The position numbers and the translations under genes are program-made. From positions 124,001 through 188,000 of the forward strand of contig JAGDYZ010000012.1 in assembly GCA_049116335.1 (NCBI GenBank): a stretch of DNA of 64,000 nt. Direction: 5' to 3'. Shown in pieces: positions 15,896 to 24,147 of this stretch (positions are counted from its first letter, which is position 1; every line of letters begins with the position of its first letter). This stretch comes from CANMIH01 sp049116335 (GTDB lineage: Bacteria; Pseudomonadota; Alphaproteobacteria; Rhodobacterales; Rhodobacteraceae). The notes under the pieces are model-generated. The model made no database searches. It saw nothing but the letters and a program-made list of their open reading frames with translations, and was not told the DNA's origin.

Positions 15896-17020
15896 TCAGA
15901 GAACCTCGTCGAGCACCGCCTGCAAACGCGCAACGGTTGCATCCACATCATACAGCTTATCCAACCCAAACAGGCCCAGACGGAAGGTCGAAAAGCCCTC
16001 AGGCTCATCACATTGCAGCGGCACGCCTGCGGCGATCTGCATGCCTTTGGCGGCAAAGGCCCGGCCTGACTGAATTTCCGCGTCGCTGGTATAGCTCACC
16101 ACAACTCCCGGCGCGCCAAACCCTTCGGCTGCAACAGATTTCACACCCTTGCCTGCCAAAAGCACCCGCACCTTGTTGCCAAGATCAAACTGCGCCTCGC
16201 GCAGCTTATCAAACCCATAGTCTTTGGTTTCCAGCATAGTGTCGCGGAACATCACCAGACCTTCGGTGGGCATTGTCGCATGATAAGCATGGCCGCCGTT
16301 TTCATAGGCGGCCATGATCTGCTGCCATTTCTTCAGATCTACCGCAAAGCTATCAGACGTGGTCTCTGCAAGGCGGGCCATGCCGCGTTCGGACAACATC
16401 ACCAACCCGGCGCAAGGCGTCGAGGACCAGCCCTTTTGTGGCGCCGAGATCAACACATCCACGCCAGTGGCTTTCATATCAACCCAGGCGCACCCCGAGG
16501 CGATGCAATCCAACACCATGAGCGCACCAACCTCATGTGCGGCCACCGCCATTCGCGTGATGTAGTCATCGGGCAGGATCACCCCAGCGGACGTTTCAAC
16601 ATGCGGCGCAAAAACCACCTGAGGTTTGGTCTCGGCAATCTTGGCCTCAACCTCTTCAATGGGGGCCGGTGCAAAGGCGCTGTCCGCCGCATTGCCCGCG
16701 CGACGCGCCTTCATGACGGTGGTCTCGCCTGCAAAACCACCTGCCTCAAAAATTTGGCTCCAACGATAGGAGAACCAGCCATTGCGCACCACAAGCACAT
16801 CTGCGCCCCGGCCAAACTGACGGGCGACAGCCTCCATACCAAAGGTACCGCCCCCCGGAATCACGGCCACGCCATCGGCGTTATAGACCTCTCGCAACAT
16901 CCCAGAGATATCGCGCATAACCTGCTGAAACTTAGCTGACATGTGATTCAGCGAGCGGTCCGTAAACACGACCGAAAATTCATCCATCCCGGTTGGGTCG
17001 ACAGTGTCCAATAGGGCCAT
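15896..17020 (-). CDS. Class V (alanine-glyoxylate/serine-pyruvate type) aminotransferase
   Basis: A 374-residue PLP enzyme. The Schiff-base lysine is in ISAPQKGWSSTP (Lys196), and the ring-nitrogen aspartate is in MVLDCIAS (Asp171). PGGGTFGMEAVARQF is the phosphate-cup region of the alanine-glyoxylate/serine-glyoxylate/phosphoserine aminotransferase group. Its amino donor and acceptor are not resolved. The start MALLDTV at 17020 has AAGGAGG five bases upstream. It is transcribed in the same direction as the two Lrp genes, 147 nt downstream of them, and could be under their control. Confidence 0.87.
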   Translation of the reverse strand: MALLDTVDPTGMDEFSVVFTDRSLNHMSAKFQQVMRDISGMLREVYNADGVAVIPGGGTFGMEAVARQFGRGADVLVVRNGWFSYRWSQIFEAGGFAGETTVMKARRAGNAADSAFAPAPIEEVEAKIAETKPQVVFAPHVETSAGVILPDDYITRMAVAAHEVGALMVLDCIASGCAWVDMKATGVDVLISAPQKGWSSTPCAGLVMLSERGMARLAETTSDSFAVDLKKWQQIMAAYENGGHAYHATMPTEGLVMFRDTMLETKDYGFDKLREAQFDLGNKVRVLLAGKGVKSVAAEGFGAPGVVVSYTSDAEIQSGRAFAAKGMQIAAGVPLQCDEPEGFSTFRLGLFGLDKLYDVDATVARLQAVLDEVL

Positions 17021-17167
17021 CTGAGCCTCCTTGTTATCCCGCGGGCCGTTGATCGCCCTCAGGGTCAACTTACGTGATGACAGAGGCGCTGGTGTCGCTC
17101 AAGCGACATAGAGAGGAAGGTTTTTCATCAAAATCCGAAGAAAGTCGAATATTTCCACCAAAAGATT

Positions 17168-17623
17168 TCAGATCGGACCGGGGCGCCGCTCTTCGGAAAG
17201 CAGCACATTTGCATCCAGATTGCCGACCCCCGGCAATGTCATGATTCGCCGCCGCAGCACCCGTTCGAAATCGGAAATATCCCGCGCCACCACCCGCAAA
17301 CGGTAATCATAGGCGCCCAGAACATGTTCGATGGTCTGCACCTCGGGGATCCCCTGAACCGCGCGTTCAAAATCTTCCAAACTGACCCGGCCTTTGGTGG
17401 CCAGCTTGACGCCGAGAAACACTGTCACACCAAAGCCAAGCGCAGCCGCGTCCACATCAAGCCGCGCCCCACGAAATACCCCCGCCGCGCGCAACCTTTT
17501 GATCCGACGCCAACATGCGGGTTGAGATAACCCTAGTTCACGCCCCAGTGCACCGGCATTGGCTGTCATGTCTTCTGCGAGGGCGCGCACGAGCGCCTGG
17601 TCAATCTCATCCAACTGAATCAT
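17168..17623 (-). CDS. Lrp/AsnC-family regulator (second of a pair)
   Basis: A 151-residue Lrp-type protein. An N-terminal helix-turn-helix (ALVRALAEDMTANAGALGRE, GLSQPACWRRIKRL) is followed by an ACT-like RAM domain (FLGVKLATKGRVSLEDFERA, EHVLGAYDYRLRVVARD). Its start overlaps the stop of the upstream Lrp gene (ATGA-type, 17620-17623), so the two proteins are made together and may form hetero-oligomers. Confidence 0.92.
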   Translation of the reverse strand: MIQLDEIDQALVRALAEDMTANAGALGRELGLSQPACWRRIKRLRAAGVFRGARLDVDAAALGFGVTVFLGVKLATKGRVSLEDFERAVQGIPEVQTIEHVLGAYDYRLRVVARDISDFERVLRRRIMTLPGVGNLDANVLLSEERRPGPI

Positions 17624-18075
17624 AGCGGCAGCGCCTCTTTGCCCTTCAACCGCGCCACATGCATCAAGGCCTCGATGTCATTGATATGGGGCAAGGTTAA
17701 CAAACGGTCACGGTAAAGCTGCTGATAATGCCCCATATCCCGCGCGATCACGGACAACCGCACATCCACCTGCCCAAGAAAGGTTTGAATTTCCAAAACC
17801 TCTGGCACATCCCGCGCAGCGGCGATGAATTCATCAAAGGCGCGCGGTTGGGTCTTGTCCAAAGTGACACGCAGGCTCACTTCAACTTCATATCCAAGAC
17901 TGGGCCAGTGGATCACCCCATGCACGCCGTGTAGAATTCCCTCGTCGCGCAACCGCTCTAGCCGACGGGTGAGCGTCGACGCCGTCACGCCCGCACGTTC
18001 AGCCAAATCACCGGCCTTCATTTCCGGATCGGATTGATAATAGCGAAGTATGCGCCGATCCGTATCATCAAGCAT
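17620..18075 (-). CDS. Lrp/AsnC-family regulator (first of a pair)
   Basis: A 151-residue Lrp-type protein: MLDDTDRRILRYYQSDPEMK, helix-turn-helix AERAGVTASTLTRRLERL, then a RAM domain ending LPHINDIEALMHVARLKG. The ATG at 18075 has GGGAAA upstream; an in-frame extension to 18126 has no better site. It diverges from ilvC with a 132-nt spacer, which suggests feedback control of branched-chain amino acid synthesis, though this is inferred from position. Confidence 0.92.
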   Translation of the reverse strand: MLDDTDRRILRYYQSDPEMKAGDLAERAGVTASTLTRRLERLRDEGILHGVHGVIHWPSLGYEVEVSLRVTLDKTQPRAFDEFIAAARDVPEVLEIQTFLGQVDVRLSVIARDMGHYQQLYRDRLLTLPHINDIEALMHVARLKGKEALPL

Positions 18076-18207
18076 GAATTTCCCAGCCAGTCGAATTTGG
18101 AGAATGATTTCTCCGCAGTTTCTCACATTATCATCAAAAACGCAAACACTCTTACACTCAAACCTCTATTCTGCATCCAACGAAAACATGACTAGAGGAA
18201 TGCGGAT

Positions 18208-19230
18208 ATGCGCGTTTACTATGACAACGATTGCGATGTGAACCTGATCAAAGATGCCAAGGTTGCTATCCTTGGTTACGGCAGCCAGGGCCACGCCCAT
18301 GCGCTGAACCTGCGCGACTCAGGCGCGAAAAACGTCGTCGTTGCTCTGCGTGAAGGCTCGGCCTCGACCGCAAAAGCCGAAGGCGAAGGCCTGAAGGTTA
18401 TGGGTATCGCCGAAGCAGCAGCCTGGTGTGACGTGATCATGTTCACCATGCCCGACGAACTGCAGGCTGAAACCTACAAGAAATACGTTCACGACAACAT
18501 CAAGCCTGGCGCAGCTATCGCGTTTGCCCACGGCCTGAACGTACACTTCGGCCTGATCGAGCCGAAAGAAGGCGTTGACGTGATCATGATGGCCCCCAAA
18601 GGCCCCGGCCACACCGTGCGTGGCGAATACACCAAAGGCGGCGGCGTGCCTTGTCTTGTCGCGGTAGACACCGACGCCAGCGGCAACGCGCTGGAAATCG
18701 GCAAATCCTACTGCTCGGCCATCGGTGGCGGTCGCTCGGGCATCATCGAAACCAACTTCCGCGAAGAGTGTGAAACCGACCTGTTCGGCGAACAGGCTGT
18801 TCTCTGCGGTGGTCTGGTTGAGCTGATCCGCTGCGGCTTTGAGACCCTGGTTGAAGCTGGCTACGCACCGGAAATGGCCTACTTCGAATGTCTGCACGAA
18901 GTGAAGCTGATCGTGGACCTGATCTACGAAGGCGGCATCGCCAACATGGACTACTCGATCTCGAACACTGCTGAGTACGGCCAGTACGTCACCGGCCCGC
19001 GCATCCTGAACTACGACGAAACCAAAGCCCGCATGAAAGATGTTCTGACCGACATCCAGCAGGGCAAGTTCGTGCGCGACTTCATGCTCGAAAACGCTGT
19101 AGGCCAGCCGACCATCAAAGCGTCGCGTCGCGCCAACGACGAGCACATGATCGAAGAAACTGGTGCAAAACTGCGCGCCATGATGCCTTGGATCTCGGCC
19201 GGCAAAATGGTCGACAAAGCGAAGAACTAA
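18208..19230 (+). CDS. ilvC: Ketol-acid reductoisomerase (class I)
   Basis: A 340-residue class I KARI. It isomerises and reduces acetolactate or acetohydroxybutyrate with NADPH in valine, leucine and isoleucine synthesis. It shows the dinucleotide loop GYGSQGHAHALNL (about 24-36), the class I length, the metal-site aspartate/glutamates in NFREECETDLFGEQ, and HEVKLIVDLIYEGG. An AGAGGA site precedes the ATG. It is followed by a good terminator and is monocistronic. Confidence 0.98.
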   Translation: MRVYYDNDCDVNLIKDAKVAILGYGSQGHAHALNLRDSGAKNVVVALREGSASTAKAEGEGLKVMGIAEAAAWCDVIMFTMPDELQAETYKKYVHDNIKPGAAIAFAHGLNVHFGLIEPKEGVDVIMMAPKGPGHTVRGEYTKGGGVPCLVAVDTDASGNALEIGKSYCSAIGGGRSGIIETNFREECETDLFGEQAVLCGGLVELIRCGFETLVEAGYAPEMAYFECLHEVKLIVDLIYEGGIANMDYSISNTAEYGQYVTGPRILNYDETKARMKDVLTDIQQGKFVRDFMLENAVGQPTIKASRRANDEHMIEETGAKLRAMMPWISAGKMVDKAKN

Positions 19231-19285
19231 TTGGTCGTCATCTTAGGATGATAGCGGGGCCCTGCCCCGCGGCCTGACTGTTCAG

Positions 19286-19316
19286 AGGCGCGTCGATCAT
19301 CGGCGCGCCTTTTTGT
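19286..19316 (+). terminator. Rho-independent terminator of ilvC
   Basis: AGGCGCG (19286-19292) pairs with CGCGCCT (19304-19310), and TTTTTG follows. A second G+C-rich hairpin (GCGGGGCCCTGCCCCGC) lies just before it at about 19254-19270. Confidence 0.85.
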
Positions 19317-19342
19317 TTTCTACTGGCACTGCGGAGCCTCAA

Positions 19343-20251
19343 ATGCCCCAATCCCCCGGCCTCACCAACTGGATCAAACTGATCACCCTCGGCATCATCT
19401 GGGGCGCCTCGTTTATGGCGGTGTCAGTCGCATTGGAGGGCATGGGCCCGATGACCATTGCCGCGACCCGCATTCTTATCGGTGCGATAAGCGTTCTTGC
19501 CCTGCTCCGCGCGATGGGCATTACCCTGCCCGATCCACGCCAGTCTGATGGGCGGATCATCTGGATCGCGGCCTTTGGTATGGGACTGTTTTCCAACGCC
19601 CTGCCCTTCACTCTGCTCAGCTGGGGGCAGACCTTTGTTGCCTCCGGGTTTGCCGGTGTCTGCATGGCGATTGTGCCGCTGTTTGTGCTGCCTCTCTCTC
19701 ATGTCTTTGTCCCCGAAGAGCGCATGACCCTGCGCCGCACCCTTGGGTTCTCAGTGGGCTTTGTGGGGGTTCTGGTGTTGATTGGGCTGGATGCCTTCAC
19801 CTCAGCTGGAACAGATTTTGAATCTCTGGCCCGGATCGCCTGCCTGGGCGCATCGCTTTGTTATGCAATTGGCGCCATCATCACCCGCCTGTGCCCAAAG
19901 GTGAATATGCTGTCGCTCTCGGCTGCTGCGCTGATCTGCGGAGCGGCCATGATCGTGCCTGTGGCCCTGTGGCAAGAGGGCTTGCCCGCGCTGCCCGCCA
20001 CCACACCCCTGATCGCCATTCTCTACCTTGGGATTTTCCCCACGGCCGTGGCCCAAGTTATGCTGGTTCAGGTGGCCCGGTCTGCGGGTCCGTCGTTCCT
20101 GTCCATGGTGAACTATCAGGTTCCCGTCTGGTCCGTGATCTTCGGTGTCGCGCTGCTGTCAGAAGCTGTGCCGCCCCAACTCTTCACCGCACTCGCCCTC
20201 ATCCTTGGTGGGCTGCTCTTGTCGCGGCAACCACGACGCGCGATGGCGTAA
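19343..20251 (+). CDS. DMT-superfamily (EamA) transporter
   Basis: A 302-residue inner-membrane protein with ten predicted helices in two EamA repeats. The first repeat opens LGIIWGASFMAVSVALEG; the second ends VPVWSVIFGVALLSEAVPPQ, the usual EamA signature. Members export amino acids or metabolites; the substrate here is unknown, and the position after ilvC is only weakly suggestive of amino-acid export. The ATG at 19343 has GGAG seven bases upstream and lies past the ilvC terminator. Confidence 0.88.
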   Translation: MPQSPGLTNWIKLITLGIIWGASFMAVSVALEGMGPMTIAATRILIGAISVLALLRAMGITLPDPRQSDGRIIWIAAFGMGLFSNALPFTLLSWGQTFVASGFAGVCMAIVPLFVLPLSHVFVPEERMTLRRTLGFSVGFVGVLVLIGLDAFTSAGTDFESLARIACLGASLCYAIGAIITRLCPKVNMLSLSAAALICGAAMIVPVALWQEGLPALPATTPLIAILYLGIFPTAVAQVMLVQVARSAGPSFLSMVNYQVPVWSVIFGVALLSEAVPPQLFTALALILGGLLLSRQPRRAMA

Positions 20252-20281
20252 CGTCACCCGCGAAGGGATCGCTCCAAAAGA

Positions 20282-20316
20282 AAAAGGGTGGGGAGGTCCC
20301 CACCCTTTTGTTTTTT
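20282..20316. terminator. Bidirectional terminator between the DMT gene and glyS
   Basis: A perfect 12-bp stem AAAAGGGTGGGG-AGGT-CCCCACCCTTTT, with TTTTTT on the plus side and TTTTTCTTTT on the minus side. It serves the two converging genes. Confidence 0.92.
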
Positions 20317-20347
20317 AAACCAATTGACGCCCGAACCGGCGCAAGGC

Positions 20348-22510
20348 TTACCCTTCGACCTTTGTCAGATCAGCGACCTGCGAACAGATCTGGCGGATAC
20401 GGGACAGCAGGTTCAGACGATTGCGACGCACCACCTGATTGTCCGAGTTCACCTGAACCGCTTCAAAGAAGGCATCGATTGGCGCGCGCAAGGACGCCAT
20501 AGCCTCCATAGCGGCGGCATAGTCTTCTGAACTCATCGCCGGTGCAATCACCGCCTCAGCCGTATCCAACGCGGCGAAAAGCGCCTTCTCGCTGTCGTCT
20601 TCGGCAAACTTCACGTCTGCGCCATAGCTGTACTCAACACCGTCTTTTTCCTCGGCCTGAGACAGAATGTTATTGGCGCGCTTAAAGCCCTGCACAAGGT
20701 TCCGACCATCTTCGGTTGCCAACACGGTGTTGAGCGCACGGGCACGCGACACCAGACGCAGCAGATCGTCATTGCCTTCCATCGCGATACAGGCGTCGAT
20801 CACATCGTGACGCACGCCCTCATCTTTGAGGAAGACCTTGAGACGATCGTGGAAGAACGAGAGCAAGTCCAACGGCACAGTTGCGATGATTTTCTTCGCA
20901 TGCTGGACCTGATGCTCCAACTGCTTGGCTTCATCACCTGACGCACCTTTGGCTGCGGCTTCCCACTCTTCGACTTTCAGAAGTGTGCTCAGAGCGCTTT
21001 CTACGGCCTGCTTCAGGCTCAGACGCACCTTGTTTTCAACGATCAGCCGGATCACGCCCAGTGCGGCGCGGCGCAGGGCATAGGGATCTTTCGAACCGGT
21101 TGGCTTTTCGTCGATTGCCCAGAACCCGGTCAGGGTATCAAGCTTGTCGGCCAGCGCAACGGTGGCAGACACGGCTTCGGTCGGCACATCGTCGGACGGG
21201 CCCAACGGCGAGTAATGCGCTTCGCAGGCATTGGCCACTTCGGTCGGCAGACCTGCGGCCTCGGCATAGTAACGGCCCATCAGACCCTGGAGCTCGGGGA
21301 ACTCATAGACCATTTCCGACGACAGATCGGCCTTGGCCACCTGCGCGGCCTGCTCGGCTAGCGCCGCATCTGCGCCCACGGTCGGAGCCAGCTCTTTGGC
21401 CAGCGTCGCAATACGCGCGATGCGCTCAGACTGGCTGCCCAGCTCACGGTGGAAGGTCACGTTCGACAGACGTGCGGTCCAGGCGGTGAGACCTTCGGAT
21501 TTCGCGACACGCAGATCGTTCTCCCAGAAGAACTTGGCATCCGCCAGACGCGCCGCCAGAACCTTTTGGTTGCCCGCAAGGATGGTCGCGCCGTTGTCTT
21601 TGGTTTCCATGTTCGACACGGTGATGAATTTTTCGATCCGTCCGGTTTTCGGATTGCGCACCGAGAAAAACTTTTGGTGTTCTTTCATCGAAGTCTGCAG
21701 CACCTCAGGTGGCAGGCCAAGGAAATCATCGGCAATGTCGCCCATCAGAACAACCGGCCATTCCGCCAACCCGGCGACTTCGCGCAGAAGACCTTTGTCC
21801 TCAACCACTTCCAACCCTTGAGCAAAGGCCATGTTGGTGGCGTCGTTCCAGATGATCTCAGCGCGCTCTTCCGCATTCAGGATCACATGGGCCTTTTTCA
21901 GCTTGGCCTCATAGTCCTCAAACGAGCTCACCTCAAACGGCGCACCACCCATAAAGCGGTGCCCTTCGGTGGTCTGGCCTGAAGTGATGCCATCAATGTC
22001 GACCGGCACAATCTCAGTGCCATTTTCATCGGATAGGAGACAGGTGATGCGGTGCAGCGGGCGCACCCAACGCAGCGTGCCTGTGCCCCAGCGCATGGAT
22101 TTCGGCCAGGGGAAGTTGCGGATGGTTTTTTCCAGTACTTCCGCCGTGATCGTTGTGGCCGGACGGCCTTCGGTCACAACGGTGGCGTAATAAAAGCTAC
22201 CCTTTTTCTCTTCCCGTTCTTCCAGCTGGTCGCGTGTCACACCTGCACCGCGCATGAAGCCTTCAAGCGCTTTTTCAGGTGCCCCAACCTTGGGGCCGCG
22301 ACGCTCTTCACGCAGGGTGGGAGAGTTCGCCGACAGGCCTTCCAGAGCAAGGGTCAGACGACGGGGCGTCGACAGAGCCTTGGCCCCAGCATAGGTCAAA
22401 CCCGCCTCAACCAAACCATCGGTCACCAGTTTCTTGAGATCCTCAGCGGCACGGGTCTGCATGCGCGCAGGGATTTCCTCGGAAAACAGTTCGATCAAAA
22501 GATCAGCCAT
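20348..22510 (-). CDS. glyS: Glycine--tRNA ligase beta subunit
   Basis: A 720-residue GlyS, the usual length for the alpha2-beta2 enzyme. The start MADLLIELFSEEIPARMQTR is diagnostic, and GHRFMGGAPF, KEHQKFFSVRNPKTG and the HD-like AAGLPTEVANACEAHYSPLG are all present. It works with GlyQ, encoded 0.5 kb upstream on the same strand, to charge tRNA-Gly. A DUF6446 gene lies between the two subunits; glyS starts three bases after it ends. Confidence 0.97.
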   Translation of the reverse strand: MADLLIELFSEEIPARMQTRAAEDLKKLVTDGLVEAGLTYAGAKALSTPRRLTLALEGLSANSPTLREERRGPKVGAPEKALEGFMRGAGVTRDQLEEREEKKGSFYYATVVTEGRPATTITAEVLEKTIRNFPWPKSMRWGTGTLRWVRPLHRITCLLSDENGTEIVPVDIDGITSGQTTEGHRFMGGAPFEVSSFEDYEAKLKKAHVILNAEERAEIIWNDATNMAFAQGLEVVEDKGLLREVAGLAEWPVVLMGDIADDFLGLPPEVLQTSMKEHQKFFSVRNPKTGRIEKFITVSNMETKDNGATILAGNQKVLAARLADAKFFWENDLRVAKSEGLTAWTARLSNVTFHRELGSQSERIARIATLAKELAPTVGADAALAEQAAQVAKADLSSEMVYEFPELQGLMGRYYAEAAGLPTEVANACEAHYSPLGPSDDVPTEAVSATVALADKLDTLTGFWAIDEKPTGSKDPYALRRAALGVIRLIVENKVRLSLKQAVESALSTLLKVEEWEAAAKGASGDEAKQLEHQVQHAKKIIATVPLDLLSFFHDRLKVFLKDEGVRHDVIDACIAMEGNDDLLRLVSRARALNTVLATEDGRNLVQGFKRANNILSQAEEKDGVEYSYGADVKFAEDDSEKALFAALDTAEAVIAPAMSSEDYAAAMEAMASLRAPIDAFFEAVQVNSDNQVVRRNRLNLLSRIRQICSQVADLTKVEG

Positions 22511-22513
22511 GGG

Positions 22514-23038
22514 TCAGTTCCCTTCTCGTTCCGGGCAGTCGTCGCCCAGAGGCGTGCCGTCATAGGCCTTATCGCCACATTCATTGATTTCGTGCCAGAC
22601 ATAGCCGCGCCCGTCGTCGGTGATCGCGACCACGCGGTCGATGCCATATTCAAAATTGCGCTGACTGGTGAAAACAAAAGCCCGACCTGCGTCGATCTCG
22701 TCGCCAATCGCCTCGGCATCAAAACAGTCAAACCACCCCGGAGCTACACGCGGTGAGGCGTTTTCATAAAGCTCGTAGGTTTCGGTGAGCATCGGGATCG
22801 ACATCGTGGTGGTAAAGCAGGCCCGGTAGCGGATGGGCGAGCTTTCGGCGTCGATGGCTTTGAAGCTGTCGTACAGGATGGTTTCGGGTTCGCCCGTTGC
22901 CATAACAACTAGTTGAACATCTTCCACGCCCTTCGCCTTCACCTCTTCATAGAAGTGATACACCTGCGCGTAATAGACAACCGCACCAAACACCAACGCA
23001 ACCACAACAATTAGCCCCGCAATAATCTTGCCTGCCAT
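22514..23038 (-). CDS. DUF6446 single-pass membrane protein
   Basis: A 174-residue protein inserted between glyQ and glyS. It has one N-terminal helix (IIAGLIVVVALVFGAVVYYA), so it is anchored with the rest probably periplasmic. The body has conserved cysteines (YRACFTTT, GWFDCFDAE, INECGDKA, GDDCPERE) that could form disulfides. It resembles the Rhodobacteraceae family DUF6446, with no known role. The ATG at 23038 has GGAG eight bases upstream; the in-frame GTG at 23047 overlaps that site. Confidence 0.8.
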   Translation of the reverse strand: MAGKIIAGLIVVVALVFGAVVYYAQVYHFYEEVKAKGVEDVQLVVMATGEPETILYDSFKAIDAESSPIRYRACFTTTMSIPMLTETYELYENASPRVAPGWFDCFDAEAIGDEIDAGRAFVFTSQRNFEYGIDRVVAITDDGRGYVWHEINECGDKAYDGTPLGDDCPEREGN

Positions 23039-23059
23039 ATCATTCACTCCATACGACCC

Positions 23060-23989
23060 TTAGGCCGCATGACCCCCGGCATCTGTCTGGACAAAGGCAT
23101 CTGCGCACATTTTCGCCAAAGCACGCACTCGGCCAATATAGGCCTGACGTTCAGTGACCGAGATCACTCCACGTGCGTCCAGCAGGTTGAACATATGGCT
23201 GGCCTTGATGCATTGGTCATAGGCCGGGTGGGCCATGACAATGCGTTTGCCGGTTTTGGGGTCCAGATGCTCTTTGCTCAGGATCGAGGCGCATTCCGCC
23301 TCGGCTTCCTCAAAATGGCGCAGCAACACATCTGTGTCAGCCACATCAAAGTTGAACCGCGAATATTCTTCTTCGGTCTGCTTGAACACATCACCATAGG
23401 TCAGCGGGCTGGGCGATTGCGGATCGTTGAAGGGCATATCCATCACGTGATCGACACCCAGCACATACATCGCCAATCGTTCCAAACCATAGGTCAGCTC
23501 GCCCGAGACCGGGGTACAGTCATGGCCACCAACCTGCTGGAAATAGGTGAACTGCGACACTTCCATGCCGTCACACCAGACTTCCCAACCCAGACCCCAG
23601 GCACCAAGCGTCGGGCTTTCCCAGTCATCTTCGACAAAGCGCACATCGTGCAGCTCCATGTCGATACCGATGGCCTGAAGCGAACCCAGATAGAGCGCCT
23701 GCAGATCCGGGGGGCTTGGTTTGATGATCACCTGATACTGGTAATAATGCTGCAACCGGTTCGGGTTTTCCCCGTAGCGTCCATCGGTGGGACGGCGCGA
23801 GGGCTGTACATAGGCCGCCGCCCAGGATTTTGAGCCCAGCGCCCGCAGGGTTGTTGCTGGGTGAAATGTACCGGCGCCCACTTCCATGTCGTAAGGCTGA
23901 AGGATCGCACAACCTTTCGACGCCCAGTAGGTCTGGAGTCGCAGGATGATTTCCTGGAAACTGCGCGGTTTGGGCAGAGTATCGGCCAT
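23060..23989 (-). CDS. glyQ: Glycine--tRNA ligase alpha subunit
   Basis: A 309-residue class II synthetase subunit that forms glycyl-adenylate. It shows FQEIILRLQTYWASKGCAIL, the motif 2 region RWAAAYVQPSRRPTDGRYGE-like stretch, QYQVIIKPSP and the class II C-terminal YGLERLAMYVLG. It heads the glyQ-DUF6446-glyS run. Confidence 0.97.
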   Translation of the reverse strand: MADTLPKPRSFQEIILRLQTYWASKGCAILQPYDMEVGAGTFHPATTLRALGSKSWAAAYVQPSRRPTDGRYGENPNRLQHYYQYQVIIKPSPPDLQALYLGSLQAIGIDMELHDVRFVEDDWESPTLGAWGLGWEVWCDGMEVSQFTYFQQVGGHDCTPVSGELTYGLERLAMYVLGVDHVMDMPFNDPQSPSPLTYGDVFKQTEEEYSRFNFDVADTDVLLRHFEEAEAECASILSKEHLDPKTGKRIVMAHPAYDQCIKASHMFNLLDARGVISVTERQAYIGRVRALAKMCADAFVQTDAGGHAA

Positions 23990-24147
23990 AATGGGGCTCC
24001 TGGGATCAGATTGTGGTCTGATTAGGCGGGCTGGCGCGCGGGGTCAATGAGAGTGGCATAAATTTGAGGTGCAACTCAGGCCCTGTCTGATATTAGTCAT
24101 TCAAAGTGACAGGATAAGATTAAGGACCAGTGGTCCAAAAGGGTGGC

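Noticed and set aside
17168..18075. The Lrp pair read as sirohaem decarboxylase subunits (AhbA/AhbB or NirD/L type)
   Set aside because: No haem d1 or sirohaem genes are near, and the position facing ilvC fits ordinary Lrp regulators.
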